Assembly (NCBI RefSeq): GCF_004919045.1
Contig: NZ_SWDW01000020.1
Span: forward strand, 1-57,616
Origin: Sinomonas albida
Lineage (GTDB): Bacteria > Actinomycetota > Actinomycetes > Actinomycetales > Micrococcaceae
Direction of reading: 5' to 3'
Length of the DNA stretch: 57,616 nt
Shown: positions 27,909-37,657 of the stretch, piece after piece
Numbering within the stretch: position 1 is the first letter of the stretch
How the letters are laid out: each line of letters opens with the position of its first letter
The notes under the pieces: generated by a model
The model's database searches: none
What the model was told of the DNA's origin: nothing
The model's input: the letters and a program-made list of their open reading frames with translations, nothing else
Program-made: the position numbers and the translations under genes

Positions 27909-29152
27909 CGGCCCGTCTCCGCAACGAACGCCGGGTGGACGGACGGTGAGAGCGTGCGCGCGATCCGGGCCCCGTCCGCGAAGTCGATCTCGTAGACACG
28001 TCCTTCCGCAGGAGCGTTGAGGTAGGCGCGTTGTGCATCGACCGTCAGGCTCACGGCATCGAGCGACGACGACGCGGAAAGGGCCTTCGGTAGCAATGGT
28101 TCGGTCCCGCCGACCTCCGCTCCGGTCTTCGCAACGTAGACGTGCACCCGGCCTTCCGCGTCGAGGGTGACGACGTGGCCCTTCTGGTCATCGACGGCAG
28201 CGGCGCGCAGCATCGGCACGGCGGTTGGCATCCATTGCCAGGCGCGCTGACGCGTATTCAGCAGCCACACCCCGGGACTGCTTCCCACCCCGGCCACTGT
28301 TGGGCGCCCCTTGCGCGCGTCGAACTTCACTGCCGGGCTGGCCGACGTCCCCTCCGGATACGGCACCTTCTCCAGGGAAGGGGTCTCCCCCTGCAGCGTG
28401 ATCAGCACAGCGCCGTCGCTGCAGCCCACCACCCCGGCGACGCGCGTGACGATGCGGCCTCGCGCCTCGGGGCAATCGGCCCGCGCGCCCTCGAGAGCCT
28501 TGCCCCCGCCGTCGTAATACTGCAGCGCTGCCGGCCTTCCGGCGGCATCCGGCGTAGTCACGACGGCACCTTCCCCGAGCGGGACGGCGACCCCCTCATG
28601 CGCGGGCAACTGGACTCGAAACCTCTCCCTGATCTCGCCCTTCGAGAGCGCCGCGTTGTCGAGGAGCACGGCATCGCCCGATTCGGGAAAGAACAGGCCG
28701 GTGCCGCCCGCCGTCGACAGCATCCCTGTTGAGACCGTTGCGGTACCGCGGCCGAGGACCGTGCCGAGCACCGCGGGGGCGGCACGGTAGTAATGGAAGT
28801 GGTCACCGTGGTCCCAGGTCCACACCCCGCTGTCGATGATCTCTGTCCCTTTCGGGGTCCCGGCAAAGACGTATCGCCCATCGGTCGCAGCGGCCGACGG
28901 CGACCCGATAGTGCCGATCTTCGTCTCGCCGTTCTCGAGGAGGTTGAGCATCCCCACGTCGCCGGTGTGATCGATGGTCACGAGGTGCAACTGGGGCTCG
29001 GCGACCTCCACTGCCCCCGATACGGCTCCGTGGCCGGGGCCGGATAGGGCGGCGGAGCTCGAAGGGACCGGGGCTGGCGAGGTCGTGCTCGAGCACGCCG
29101 ACAAGGCGATGAGCACCAGCACAGACAGTGCGGTGGGGAGGCGGGGTTTCAT
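27905..29152 (-). CDS. AztD-like beta-propeller metallochaperone (second paralogue)
   Basis: Secreted lipoprotein of 415 aa from the ATG at 29152, which overlaps the aztB stop. Signal peptide with lipobox IALSAC, then a Ser/Pro linker and a propeller-like body. It contains the histidine cluster TWDHGDHFHYYRAAP near residue 120, a motif I associate with zinc-binding AztD proteins. Placed between aztB and aztC, with 4-base overlaps on both sides, it is an integral part of the zinc operon. Having two AztD-like genes in one operon is unusual. The assignment to AztD rests on motif and context. Confidence 0.75.
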   Translation of the reverse strand: MKPRLPTALSVLVLIALSACSSTTSPAPVPSSSAALSGPGHGAVSGAVEVAEPQLHLVTIDHTGDVGMLNLLENGETKIGTIGSPSAAATDGRYVFAGTPKGTEIIDSGVWTWDHGDHFHYYRAAPAVLGTVLGRGTATVSTGMLSTAGGTGLFFPESGDAVLLDNAALSKGEIRERFRVQLPAHEGVAVPLGEGAVVTTPDAAGRPAALQYYDGGGKALEGARADCPEARGRIVTRVAGVVGCSDGAVLITLQGETPSLEKVPYPEGTSASPAVKFDARKGRPTVAGVGSSPGVWLLNTRQRAWQWMPTAVPMLRAAAVDDQKGHVVTLDAEGRVHVYVAKTGAEVGGTEPLLPKALSASSSLDAVSLTVDAQRAYLNAPAEGRVYEIDFADGARIARTLSPSVHPAFVAETGR

Positions 29153-30066
29153 GAGCACTCTTCCCTCTTGCGTTCGGTCAACGGGTTGGCTTGGCCGGGA
29201 CTGGCCTGGCCGGGACTGGCCTGGCCGGGACGCGCAGCGCGGCGGTAGGCGAGACGCTCCCAGAACCCGTGGGCGATGGCGGAGCAGCAAGCGAGGAGGA
29301 TGGCCGACGCAGCGATCGAGGCCCCTGCAGCGGTGCTCGCGTACCACGAGACGGTCAAACCCAGAACGACTGCGGCGGTTCCGAAGCCGACGGCTGCGCA
29401 CATCCGGAGGGGAATCCTGGTCGTCCAAGGGCTCGCCGCCACCGCTGGCGCCAGCAGGAGACCGACCACCAGCAGTGACCCGACGGCCTTGTAGGACGCC
29501 ACGACCGCCAGCGTGACCAGGCCGACCTGGAGCACCTTCGCGAGCTGCGGTCGTAGCCCGAGTGACCGGGCAATCCGCTCGTCGAAAGCCGCGGCGACGA
29601 ACGGCCGGTGGAAGGCGGCCGCGATCGTGATCGTCACCATGGCCGTGACCGCGAGCACCAGGATGTCGCTCGCGCCGATGGCGAGGATGTCTCCGAACAG
29701 CATCACCGTCGCGTCAGTGGCGAAGGTGCCCGAGTGTGAGACGACGATGACCCCCACGGAGGGCATCCCGACGAACAGCAGGCCGATGCTCGTGTCGTAC
29801 GAAAGGCGCCCGCGGCGCTGAAGCAGCGCGATCATTCCGCTCATCGCTATCGAACTGACTGCACCGCCCACGAGGACCGGCCAGCCGAGCACCGTGGCGA
29901 CAGCGACTCCCGGCAGCATGCCGTGGCCGATGGCTTCTCCAAAGAAGGCCATCCCGCGGATCACCACCCACGTCCCGACCACCCCGCAGATCAACGCGGC
30001 CAGCATTCCGCCGGACAGCGCACGGAGGAGAAAGTCCGAGATGGGGGGATCGGCGAGCGGGGGCAT
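29149..30066 (-). CDS. aztB: zinc ABC transporter permease (AztB/ZnuB type)
   Basis: ABC-3 family metal permease of 305 aa, about eight membrane helices (MLAALICGVVGTWVVIRGMA, GEAIGHGMLPGVAVATVLG). The ATG at 30066 is used; a longer frame would run through the Zur-type box. The C-terminal cytosolic tail carries three imperfect 5-residue repeats (PGQAS, PGQAS, PGQAN) encoded by a 15-bp tandem repeat at 29191-29235. First gene of the minus-strand half of the zinc locus, divergent from the ATPase. Confidence 0.9.
   Translation of the reverse strand: MPPLADPPISDFLLRALSGGMLAALICGVVGTWVVIRGMAFFGEAIGHGMLPGVAVATVLGWPVLVGGAVSSIAMSGMIALLQRRGRLSYDTSIGLLFVGMPSVGVIVVSHSGTFATDATVMLFGDILAIGASDILVLAVTAMVTITIAAAFHRPFVAAAFDERIARSLGLRPQLAKVLQVGLVTLAVVASYKAVGSLLVVGLLLAPAVAASPWTTRIPLRMCAAVGFGTAAVVLGLTVSWYASTAAGASIAASAILLACCSAIAHGFWERLAYRRAARPGQASPGQASPGQANPLTERKREECS
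29191..29235 (-). repeat. 15-bp tandem repeat in the aztB tail
   Basis: Three units based on ctggccgggactggc (29191-29205, 29206-29220, 29221-29235). They encode the repeated PGQAS-type pentapeptide near the permease C-terminus; the multiple-of-three length keeps the frame. Confidence 0.8.
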
Positions 30067-30083
30067 GATTCGGACCTTATAAT

Positions 30084-30098
30084 TAATGACACTCATTA
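30084..30098. promoter_or_regulatory. Zur-type operator between aztB and aztA
   Basis: Perfect inverted repeat taatga-cac-tcatta in an A/T-rich island between the divergent aztB and aztA starts. The extended GATAATGA...TCATTA resembles known actinobacterial Zur boxes. It lies 18 bases before the aztB start and 20 bases before the aztA start, so one dimer or dimer pair could repress both directions when zinc is sufficient. The Zur protein itself is not in this window. Confidence 0.82.
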
Positions 30099-30118
30099 TC
30101 AAAACGAGGAGCTATGTG

Positions 30119-30751
30119 ATGTCTGCGGCGATTAGAGCGAGGGGGCTTTGCTACGCCTTTGGCGGCAACCAGGTGCTCGACGAGGTCAGCGTGGACGTGC
30201 CTTGGGGCGCAGTGACGGCCTTGACGGGCTCCAATGGCGCAGGGAAGTCCACGCTCATGGAACTGCTCGCAGGCGTTCGCCGCCCCTCTCGAGGAGTCAT
30301 CGAACGTGACGCAGACGTGGCCCTCGTCGTCCAGCGGCCCGCGGCTCCCGAAGCCCTCTGCGTCACGGTCTGGGACGTCGTCACCATGGGCACGTGGGGC
30401 GCCCGCCGCCTTGGGCCTGCCCCACGCTCGAGAGCCGATCGAGCCCGCGCCGTGAGGGCCGCCATCGCGCGCGCCGACCTGGTCGGCCTCGAGCGGCGGT
30501 CTTTCTCCACCCTCTCCGGGGGCCAGCGCCAACGCGCCCTCCTCGCTCAAGGACTAGCTCGCTCGGCCCGCATCCTCCTGCTCGACGAACCCGCTGCCGG
30601 CCTCGACCCCGAAAGCCAGACTCGCACCCGCGCGATCCTTGCCGAGGAGGCCTCTCGGGGTGTTGCGGTCGTATGCGTCACCCATGACCGTGCCGACATC
30701 GCGGCGGCCGACCGGGTGATCCGCTTGGAACGGGGTGCCGTCCTCCCCTGA
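30119..30751 (+). CDS. aztA: zinc ABC transporter ATPase (AztA/ZnuC type)
   Basis: ATP-binding subunit of 210 aa. Walker A is GSNGAGKST near residue 36, the signature LSGGQRQRALLAQGLA near 128, Walker B RILLLDEPAAGLDPES near 150, and the switch His in VCVTHDRADI near 186. The ATG at 30119 follows GAGGAG by 7 bases; the longer frame from 30086 would start inside the operator. It is divergent from the permease/binding-protein operon and completes a zinc importer. Confidence 0.9.
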   Translation: MSAAIRARGLCYAFGGNQVLDEVSVDVPWGAVTALTGSNGAGKSTLMELLAGVRRPSRGVIERDADVALVVQRPAAPEALCVTVWDVVTMGTWGARRLGPAPRSRADRARAVRAAIARADLVGLERRSFSTLSGGQRQRALLAQGLARSARILLLDEPAAGLDPESQTRTRAILAEEASRGVAVVCVTHDRADIAAADRVIRLERGAVLP

Positions 30752-30925
30752 CAGCCGCCCCCGAGAGGCCTCCCCTGAAAGCCGCCCTCGACAGGCAAAC
30801 AGCCGACCTCGAGAGGCCACCCCGACGGCATAGGCTCTGGCAATTAGTTGGAAGTCCGAGTATCTTCGGAGCTAGATCCCCAAGAGACGTGGATCACAAC
30901 CACGGCCGCAAAGGAGCGCTTCGCC

Positions 30926-32425
<1,500 letters not shown>

Positions 32426-32429
32426 TCAC

Positions 32430-33359
32430 GTGACGGATCAGGGGACCTCAACGGGCCGGATCGCATTCCTCGGCCTCGGGCACATGGGTGGCCCGATGGC
32501 CGCGAACCTCGTCAAGGGCGGCCACGAGGTGGTGGGTTTCGACCCCTTCCCGGCCGCCGCGGACGCGGCCCGGGCGCATGGCGTCGAGGTCGCGGGCTCG
32601 GCCGAGGAGGCCGCCGCCGGCGCCTCTGTGGTTCTCACGATGCTGCAGGCCGGCCAGCAGGTCCTCGACCTCTACCGGGGCAAGGACGGCCAACCGGGCC
32701 TGCTCGCGGGCGCCGCGCCCGGCACGCTGTTCCTCGACTGCTCGACGATCAACGTCGTCGAGGCACGCGAGGCCGCGACCGCGGCCACCGACGCCGGCCA
32801 CCGCTTCGTCGACGCGCCGGTCTCGGGCGGCGTAGTCGGCGCGGAGGCCGCGACGCTCACGTTCATGGTGGGCGGCGACGACGCGGACTTCGCGGCCATC
32901 CACCCGGTCCTCGAGCTCATGGGCAAGCGGATCGTCCACTGCGGCGGCCACGGCGCCGGCCAGGCGGCCAAGGTCTGCAACAACATGATCCTCGGAGTCT
33001 CGATGATCGCGGTGTCTGAGGCGTTCGTGCTCGGCGAGCATCTGGGCCTCAAGGACGAGGTGCTCTTCGACGTCGCCGCCCACGCGTCCGGCCAGTGCTG
33101 GGCCCTCACCACGAACTGCCCTGTGCCCGGCCCAGTGCCGACAAGCCCGGCGAACCGCGATTACCAGCCTGGGTTCTCAGGGGCGCTCATGGCGAAGGAT
33201 CTCAAGCTCGCGCTCCAGGCCATCGAGAGCACCGGCGTCGCCGCGCAGATGGGCCCCCTCGCGTCGCGGATCTACGACGAGTTCGCGGCGGCCGGCGGCG
33301 CGGTCCGCGACTTCTCCGGCATCATCACCGACATCCGCGACCGCTCCTCCCACCCCTAA
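32430..33359 (+). CDS. mmsB: 3-hydroxyisobutyrate dehydrogenase
   Basis: NAD-dependent oxidation of 3-hydroxyisobutyrate to methylmalonate semialdehyde, the step before MmsA. The protein is 309 aa. Rossmann motif IAFLGLGHMGGPMAANLVKG near residue 11, substrate loop FVDAPVSGGVVGAEAATLTF near 130, catalytic lysine in GAGQAAKVCNNMILG near 180. GTG start just downstream of mmsA; co-transcription is clear. Confidence 0.94.
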   Translation: MTDQGTSTGRIAFLGLGHMGGPMAANLVKGGHEVVGFDPFPAAADAARAHGVEVAGSAEEAAAGASVVLTMLQAGQQVLDLYRGKDGQPGLLAGAAPGTLFLDCSTINVVEAREAATAATDAGHRFVDAPVSGGVVGAEAATLTFMVGGDDADFAAIHPVLELMGKRIVHCGGHGAGQAAKVCNNMILGVSMIAVSEAFVLGEHLGLKDEVLFDVAAHASGQCWALTTNCPVPGPVPTSPANRDYQPGFSGALMAKDLKLALQAIESTGVAAQMGPLASRIYDEFAAAGGAVRDFSGIITDIRDRSSHP

Positions 33360-33360
33360 C

Positions 33361-33442
33361 CGTCTCGGGTACAGAAACTCACCCACCTCCGACGTCTCGG
33401 GTACAGAAACTCACCCGCTTCCTACGTCTCGGGTACAGAAAC
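33361..33442. repeat. three tandem 32-bp TCGGGTACAGA repeats
   Basis: cgtctcgggtacagaaac occurs at 33361, 33393 and 33425 with a period of 32 bases; the first two copies continue with tcaccc. The array fills the gap between the convergent mmsB and marR stop codons. Its core matches the inverted repeats at 13846-13949, indicating a dispersed repeat family. Confidence 0.9.
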
Positions 33443-33444
33443 AC

Positions 33445-33954
33445 CTAGGGGTCGGTGAAGTCGCCCGCTCGGCGGCGGAAGCCGCCGAGCACGCTGATGA
33501 GCTGCTCGACGTCGTCGTCCGTGAAGCCCGAGTGAGCGAAGACCTCGGAGTTGAGCGCCGCCGTCGCCCGCCGGACCAAGGCGCGGCCGGCGGCGGTGAG
33601 CCCGATGAGCGTGGTGCGCCCGTCCGTGGGGTGCGGCGAGCGCGCCACGAGCCCCGCCTGCTCGAGGCGGTCGACGGCGTTCGTCACCGAGGTCGGGTGA
33701 ACCTGAAGGAGCGCGCTCGCGCGGCTCATGGGCAGCGACCCCCCTCGCGCGAAGCTCAGGAGGGCGAGCAGCTCGTAGCGGGCGAACGTGAGCCCGAACG
33801 GCTTGAGCACATCCTCGATCCGAGCGAGGAGGATCTGCTGCGTCCGCATGATCGCGGTGATCGCCGCCATGGGCGCGGCGACGTCCCCCCACCCGTGCCG
33901 CTCCCAGTTGCGCCGGGCGTCGGCGATGGGGTCGCGCGGAAGAGGGGAGGCCAC
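33445..33954 (-). CDS. MarR family transcriptional regulator
   Basis: Winged-HTH regulator of 169 aa. The DNA-binding core LTFARYELLALLSFARGGSL, HPTSVTNAVDRLEQAGLV, HPTDGRTTLIGLTAAGRALV is typical of MarR. The GTG start at 33954 lies 2 bases after the CoA-ligase stop (TGACCGTG), so the two are co-transcribed. It probably senses an acid or acyl-CoA and controls the ligase and the divergent acyl-CoA dehydrogenase; that is inference from position. Confidence 0.9.
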   Translation of the reverse strand: MASPLPRDPIADARRNWERHGWGDVAAPMAAITAIMRTQQILLARIEDVLKPFGLTFARYELLALLSFARGGSLPMSRASALLQVHPTSVTNAVDRLEQAGLVARSPHPTDGRTTLIGLTAAGRALVRRATAALNSEVFAHSGFTDDDVEQLISVLGGFRRRAGDFTDP

Positions 33955-33956
33955 GG

Positions 33957-35711
33957 TCAGTCCTTGAGGCCGGGAAAGTCGGCTTCGGTGTACTCGACGC
34001 CAGCCCCGTCGGGCAGGCCGGTGCCCGCGTGCCGCGCCACTTCGCCGTGCCGAAGCTCGACGCGCCGGATCTTGCCGGAGATCGTCTTGGGGAGCTCGCT
34101 GAACTCGAGCCGCCGGATGCGCTTGAACGGCGCGAGGTGGGCGCGCGCGTACCGGAGGATCTCCTCGGCGAGCGCGGCGCTCGGCTCGTAGCCCGCGGAG
34201 AGCACGACGAACGCCTTCGGCACGGAGAGCTTGACGGGATCGGGCGAGGGCACCACGGCGGCCTCCGCGACCGCGGGGTGCTCGATGAGCACGCTCTCGA
34301 GCTCGAACGGCGAGAGGCGGTAGTCGGAGGACTTGAAGACGTCGTCGCCGCGGCCCACGTAGGTGATGACCCCGCCGTTCCCGCGGCTCGCCATGTCGCC
34401 CGTGTGGTAGTAGCCGTCGCGGAACGCCTCGGCCGTGCGGTCGGGGTCGCCGTAGTACCCGGCCATGAGCCCCACGGGGCGCGGGTCGAGGCGAAGGCAC
34501 AGCTCGCCTTCGTCGCCTTCGTCCCCGGTCGCCGGGTCGACGAGGACGACGTCGTAGCCCGGCAGCGGCCGCCCCATCGCGCCGGCGGTGACGGGCAGGC
34601 CGGGAGTGTTCGCGACCTGGACCGTGGTCTCGGTCTGCCCGAAGCCGTCGCGGATGGTCACGCCCCACCCGCGCTGGACCTGGCCGATGACCTCGGCGTT
34701 GAGCGGCTCCCCTGCCGAGACCGCCTTGCGGGGCGGCGCGGTGAGCCGCGTGAGATCGGATTGGAGGAGCATGCGCCACACCGTGGGCGGGGCGCAGAAG
34801 CTCGTGACACCCTCGCGGCCCATGTTGTCCATGAGCGCTGCGGCATCGAAGCGCTCGTAGTTGTAGATGAACACGGTCGCCTCGGCGATCCACGGCGCGA
34901 AGACGTTCGACCACGCGTGCTTGGCCCACCCCGGCGACGCGACGTTGAGGTGGACGTCCCCGGGCTCGAGGCCGATCCAGTACATCGTCGAGAGGTGCCC
35001 CACGGGGTACGAGACGTGCGTGTGCTCCACGAGCTTGGGCTTCGACGTCGTGCCGGACGTGAAGTAGAGGAGCAGCGTGTCGTCGCCGCGCGTGGGGGCC
35101 TCGGGCGTGAAATCGGGGCTGGCCTGAGCGGACTCCGCATAGTCGAGCACGGAACGCACGACGGCGCCCGCCCGGCCGCCGTCGTCGTCCTTCCTCGGGC
35201 TCTGCTCGCCCACGCGGATGAGCGTGTAGTCGCCGTCGACGTCGTCGAACTTCGCGAGGTGCGCCGCGCCGACGGCGGCCCAGTGCGCGGCACCGCGCTC
35301 CACGCGGTCCTGGAGGTCGCGCGGGCCCATGAGCGTCGTCGTGGGGATCATGACCGCGCCGAGCCGGATGCACGCGAGGATGAGTTCCCAGAGCTCAACC
35401 TGGTTGCCGAGCATGATGATCACGTGGTCGCCGCGGCGCACGCCCTGCTCGCGGAGCCACGACGCGACCTGGCGCGAGCGCTCGGACAGCTCGGCGAACG
35501 TGCGGCGCGTCGAGGTGCCGTCCTGCTCAACGATCACGAGGGCCGCCTGCGTCCCGCGCTCGGGGTCCGCGGCGAGCGCGTCGAACCAGTCGGACGCGAA
35601 GTTGAACTCGTCAAACCGGGGCCACTCGAAGTCCAGGCGCGCCTGCTCGTAGTCCTCTCGCAGGGTCAGGAGCCTGTCGCGCGCTGCCCGGAAGTCGTCG
35701 GTGACGGTCAT
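33957..35711 (-). CDS. AMP-forming acyl-CoA synthetase, medium-chain/aromatic type
   Basis: Activates a carboxylic acid to its CoA thioester, 584 aa. The P-loop motif LLYFTSGTTSKPKLVEHTH is near residue 220, the A5 motif DGFGQTETTV near 360, the A7/A8 region YHTGDMASRGNGGVITYVGRGDDVFK near 440, and the C-terminal catalytic lysine in LPKTISGKIRR near 550. The sequence shape is closest to ACSM-like medium-chain or benzoate-type ligases. A DDDGG loop (RKDDDGGRAG) near residue 175 is encoded by a relative of the dispersed GACGACGGCG repeat. Forms an operon with the MarR gene. Confidence 0.9.
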   Translation of the reverse strand: MTVTDDFRAARDRLLTLREDYEQARLDFEWPRFDEFNFASDWFDALAADPERGTQAALVIVEQDGTSTRRTFAELSERSRQVASWLREQGVRRGDHVIIMLGNQVELWELILACIRLGAVMIPTTTLMGPRDLQDRVERGAAHWAAVGAAHLAKFDDVDGDYTLIRVGEQSPRKDDDGGRAGAVVRSVLDYAESAQASPDFTPEAPTRGDDTLLLYFTSGTTSKPKLVEHTHVSYPVGHLSTMYWIGLEPGDVHLNVASPGWAKHAWSNVFAPWIAEATVFIYNYERFDAAALMDNMGREGVTSFCAPPTVWRMLLQSDLTRLTAPPRKAVSAGEPLNAEVIGQVQRGWGVTIRDGFGQTETTVQVANTPGLPVTAGAMGRPLPGYDVVLVDPATGDEGDEGELCLRLDPRPVGLMAGYYGDPDRTAEAFRDGYYHTGDMASRGNGGVITYVGRGDDVFKSSDYRLSPFELESVLIEHPAVAEAAVVPSPDPVKLSVPKAFVVLSAGYEPSAALAEEILRYARAHLAPFKRIRRLEFSELPKTISGKIRRVELRHGEVARHAGTGLPDGAGVEYTEADFPGLKD

Positions 35712-35869
35712 GGTGAGCCTTTCGCGTCCGCGGACCGGACGCCCAGGCCCGGTTGCCCCAGTTTAGTGATCGACGTCACGGTGAAATATACTAGGACGTC
35801 CAAGGGTTCGGAAGCCTCGCCGCAGCGACGCGATCGGGGCGATGGACAGCGACGGGACAGAGGCGTCAC

Positions 35870-37108
35870 ATGCTCAACGCACTTGCACCGGAGACAGAGT
35901 CGGACACACCGGCCACGGAGACACCGGCATCCGAGGGGGCGCCCGCAGCGCCGCCGTTCGCGGACGCGGACCTGTTCCGCGTCGTCGAACTCCTGCCTGA
36001 CGACGAACGGAGGCGGTACCGCGAGACGCGGGACTACCTCCAGGCCGAAGTACGTCCCGCGAGCATCGGGTACTGGAATCGCGAGGAGTTCGCCGCAGAG
36101 CTGCTCCCGGGGCTCGCGGAGCGCGGCCTCGCGCGGCTCCAGACGGACGGATCCTCGACCCTCTTCAAGGGCCTCATGTACACCGAGGTCGCGAGGGCGG
36201 ACGTTTCCCTCTCCGCCCTCGTGGGCATCCACAACGAGCTCATCCTCGGGATGATCGACGCCCTCGGCTCGGAGGAACAGAAGCGTCGTTGGGTGCCGGG
36301 CCTCGAACGGTTCACGGCGCTCGGCGCGTTCGCACTCACGGAGCCGGAGCACGGCTCCGACGTGGCCCGCGGGCTCGAGACGACCGTGCGGCGGGACGGC
36401 GACGGCTGGATCCTCAACGGGGCCAAGCGGTGGATCGGCTCCGGCACGATCGCGGACTTCGCGCTCGTGTGGGCCCGGGACACCGCGGATCAGCAGGTCA
36501 AGGCGTTCATCGTCGAGGCCGGCAGCCCCGGATTCACGGCGGCGAAGATCTCGAACAAGATCGGCCTCCGCATCATGCAGAACGCGGACCTCACGCTCAC
36601 TGACGTGCGCGTGCCGGAAGCCAACCGATTGCCCGGCGCCACCGACTTCTCGCGAGCGAACGAGCTCCTGCGCGACTCCCGCGCGTGGGTCGGCTGGCAG
36701 GCGGCGGGGATCCAGCTCGCCGCATTCGATATCGCCCGCGCCTATGCCCTTGAGCGGCGGCAGTTCGGGCGCGAGCTCGCCACGTTCCAGCTCGTCCAGC
36801 AGCAGCTCGCCGAGATCCTCGGCAACGCGCACGCCTCGCTCACGCTCATGGTCGAGCTCGCGCGGCTCCAGCAGGACGGCTTCCTCGAGATGCCCCAATC
36901 CGCCCTCGCCAAGGCGACGACAACCAGGCTGGCCAGGTCCTCCGTGGCGCTCGGACGCTCCCTCCTGGGCGGGAACGGCATCTCGAGCGACTTCGAGATG
37001 GCGAAGCTGTTCGGCGACGCTGAGGTGCTCTACACGTATGAGGGCACCTACGAGATCAACTCGCTCATCGTCGGCCGGGCCGTCACGGGGCGGTCCGCCT
37101 TCGTCTGA
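35870..37108 (+). CDS. acyl-CoA dehydrogenase family flavoprotein
   Basis: FAD-dependent dehydrogenase of 412 aa. Signatures are LGAFALTEPEHGSDVARGLE near residue 147, NGAKRWIGSGTIADFALVWA near 185, a CoA-side region with YALERRQFGRELATFQLVQQ near 290, and the C-terminal YTYEGTYEINSLIVGRAV, which holds the catalytic glutamate region of the glutaryl/isovaleryl group. The N-terminal 35 residues are Pro/Thr/Glu-rich and probably disordered. It is divergent from the CoA ligase with 158 bases between them, consistent with a ligase plus dehydrogenase catabolic set. Confidence 0.9.
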   Translation: MLNALAPETESDTPATETPASEGAPAAPPFADADLFRVVELLPDDERRRYRETRDYLQAEVRPASIGYWNREEFAAELLPGLAERGLARLQTDGSSTLFKGLMYTEVARADVSLSALVGIHNELILGMIDALGSEEQKRRWVPGLERFTALGAFALTEPEHGSDVARGLETTVRRDGDGWILNGAKRWIGSGTIADFALVWARDTADQQVKAFIVEAGSPGFTAAKISNKIGLRIMQNADLTLTDVRVPEANRLPGATDFSRANELLRDSRAWVGWQAAGIQLAAFDIARAYALERRQFGRELATFQLVQQQLAEILGNAHASLTLMVELARLQQDGFLEMPQSALAKATTTRLARSSVALGRSLLGGNGISSDFEMAKLFGDAEVLYTYEGTYEINSLIVGRAVTGRSAFV

Positions 37109-37262
37109 GCGACTGTGCCCGGCGGTCCGCCTTCTCCTGGGGACCGCCGTCTGCCCGAACGGGAGCCACGACCGTGACGCGCCCGCGTCGCATTGGCTCC
37201 CCCGACGGCGGCCCGCTGGACACCTCTGGCGCGCGCCGCCGTCGTCCGTCTACCGTGCCTCT

Positions 37263-37556
37263 ATGGAACAGAGCGACGGTGTCCCGCCCGCTGAGCCCTA
37301 TGGCGACGACCCGGGGCTCGACGAGGGCTACAACCAGGACCCGGGGTACGGCCACAACCAGGAGTCCTTCCTCCTCCACCAGCCGGACGAGGACGGCGAT
37401 CTGGAGGACAGCACGACCGCGAAGGAGCCCCCACACCGGGAGCGGCGCCGCCGCGTGAGCGGGATCGGGCTGGGGCTCGGCTCGGTGGGCGCGGCGGGGA
37501 TCCCGGACTCCGAGGGACACACGCACACGGGCTTCGGCGACCCAGACCGCGACTGA
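37263..37556 (+). CDS. small acidic hypothetical protein (97 aa)
   Basis: Short, probably disordered protein starting at the ATG at 37263. It is rich in Asp, Gly and Pro (VPPAEPYGDDPGLDEGYNQD), with a basic patch RERRRRV in the middle and a Gly-rich end. A GGACGACGGCG element (inverted) lies 16 bases before the start. No family is recognised, and the ribosome site is weak, so expression is uncertain. Confidence 0.5.
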   Translation: MEQSDGVPPAEPYGDDPGLDEGYNQDPGYGHNQESFLLHQPDEDGDLEDSTTAKEPPHRERRRRVSGIGLGLGSVGAAGIPDSEGHTHTGFGDPDRD

Positions 37557-37657
37557 GCAGCGCGCCAGCACCCGCGCTAGTAGCCCGCGCGAGCGGCGAG
37601 TATTGCGGCCGCGAGACACAATCGCGGGACTGCACCCGCGTGGGCAAGACTGGCCCC

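Noticed and set aside
33361-33442. CRISPR-like array (three repeats, period 32)
   Set aside because: The spaced segments are themselves near-identical and short, only three units exist, and there are no cas genes. Better explained as a tandem member of the TCGGGTACAGA family.
33445-35373. 642-codon minus frame joining the MarR gene to an out-of-frame part of the CoA ligase
   Set aside because: Only its last 169 codons (MarR) are real; the upstream part is a shadow of the ligase, whose own frame has all motifs.
35712-35869. MarR operator and promoter between CoA ligase and acyl-CoA dehydrogenase
   Set aside because: A TATACT (35787-35792) is present, but no matching -35 and no clear palindrome; too weak to list.
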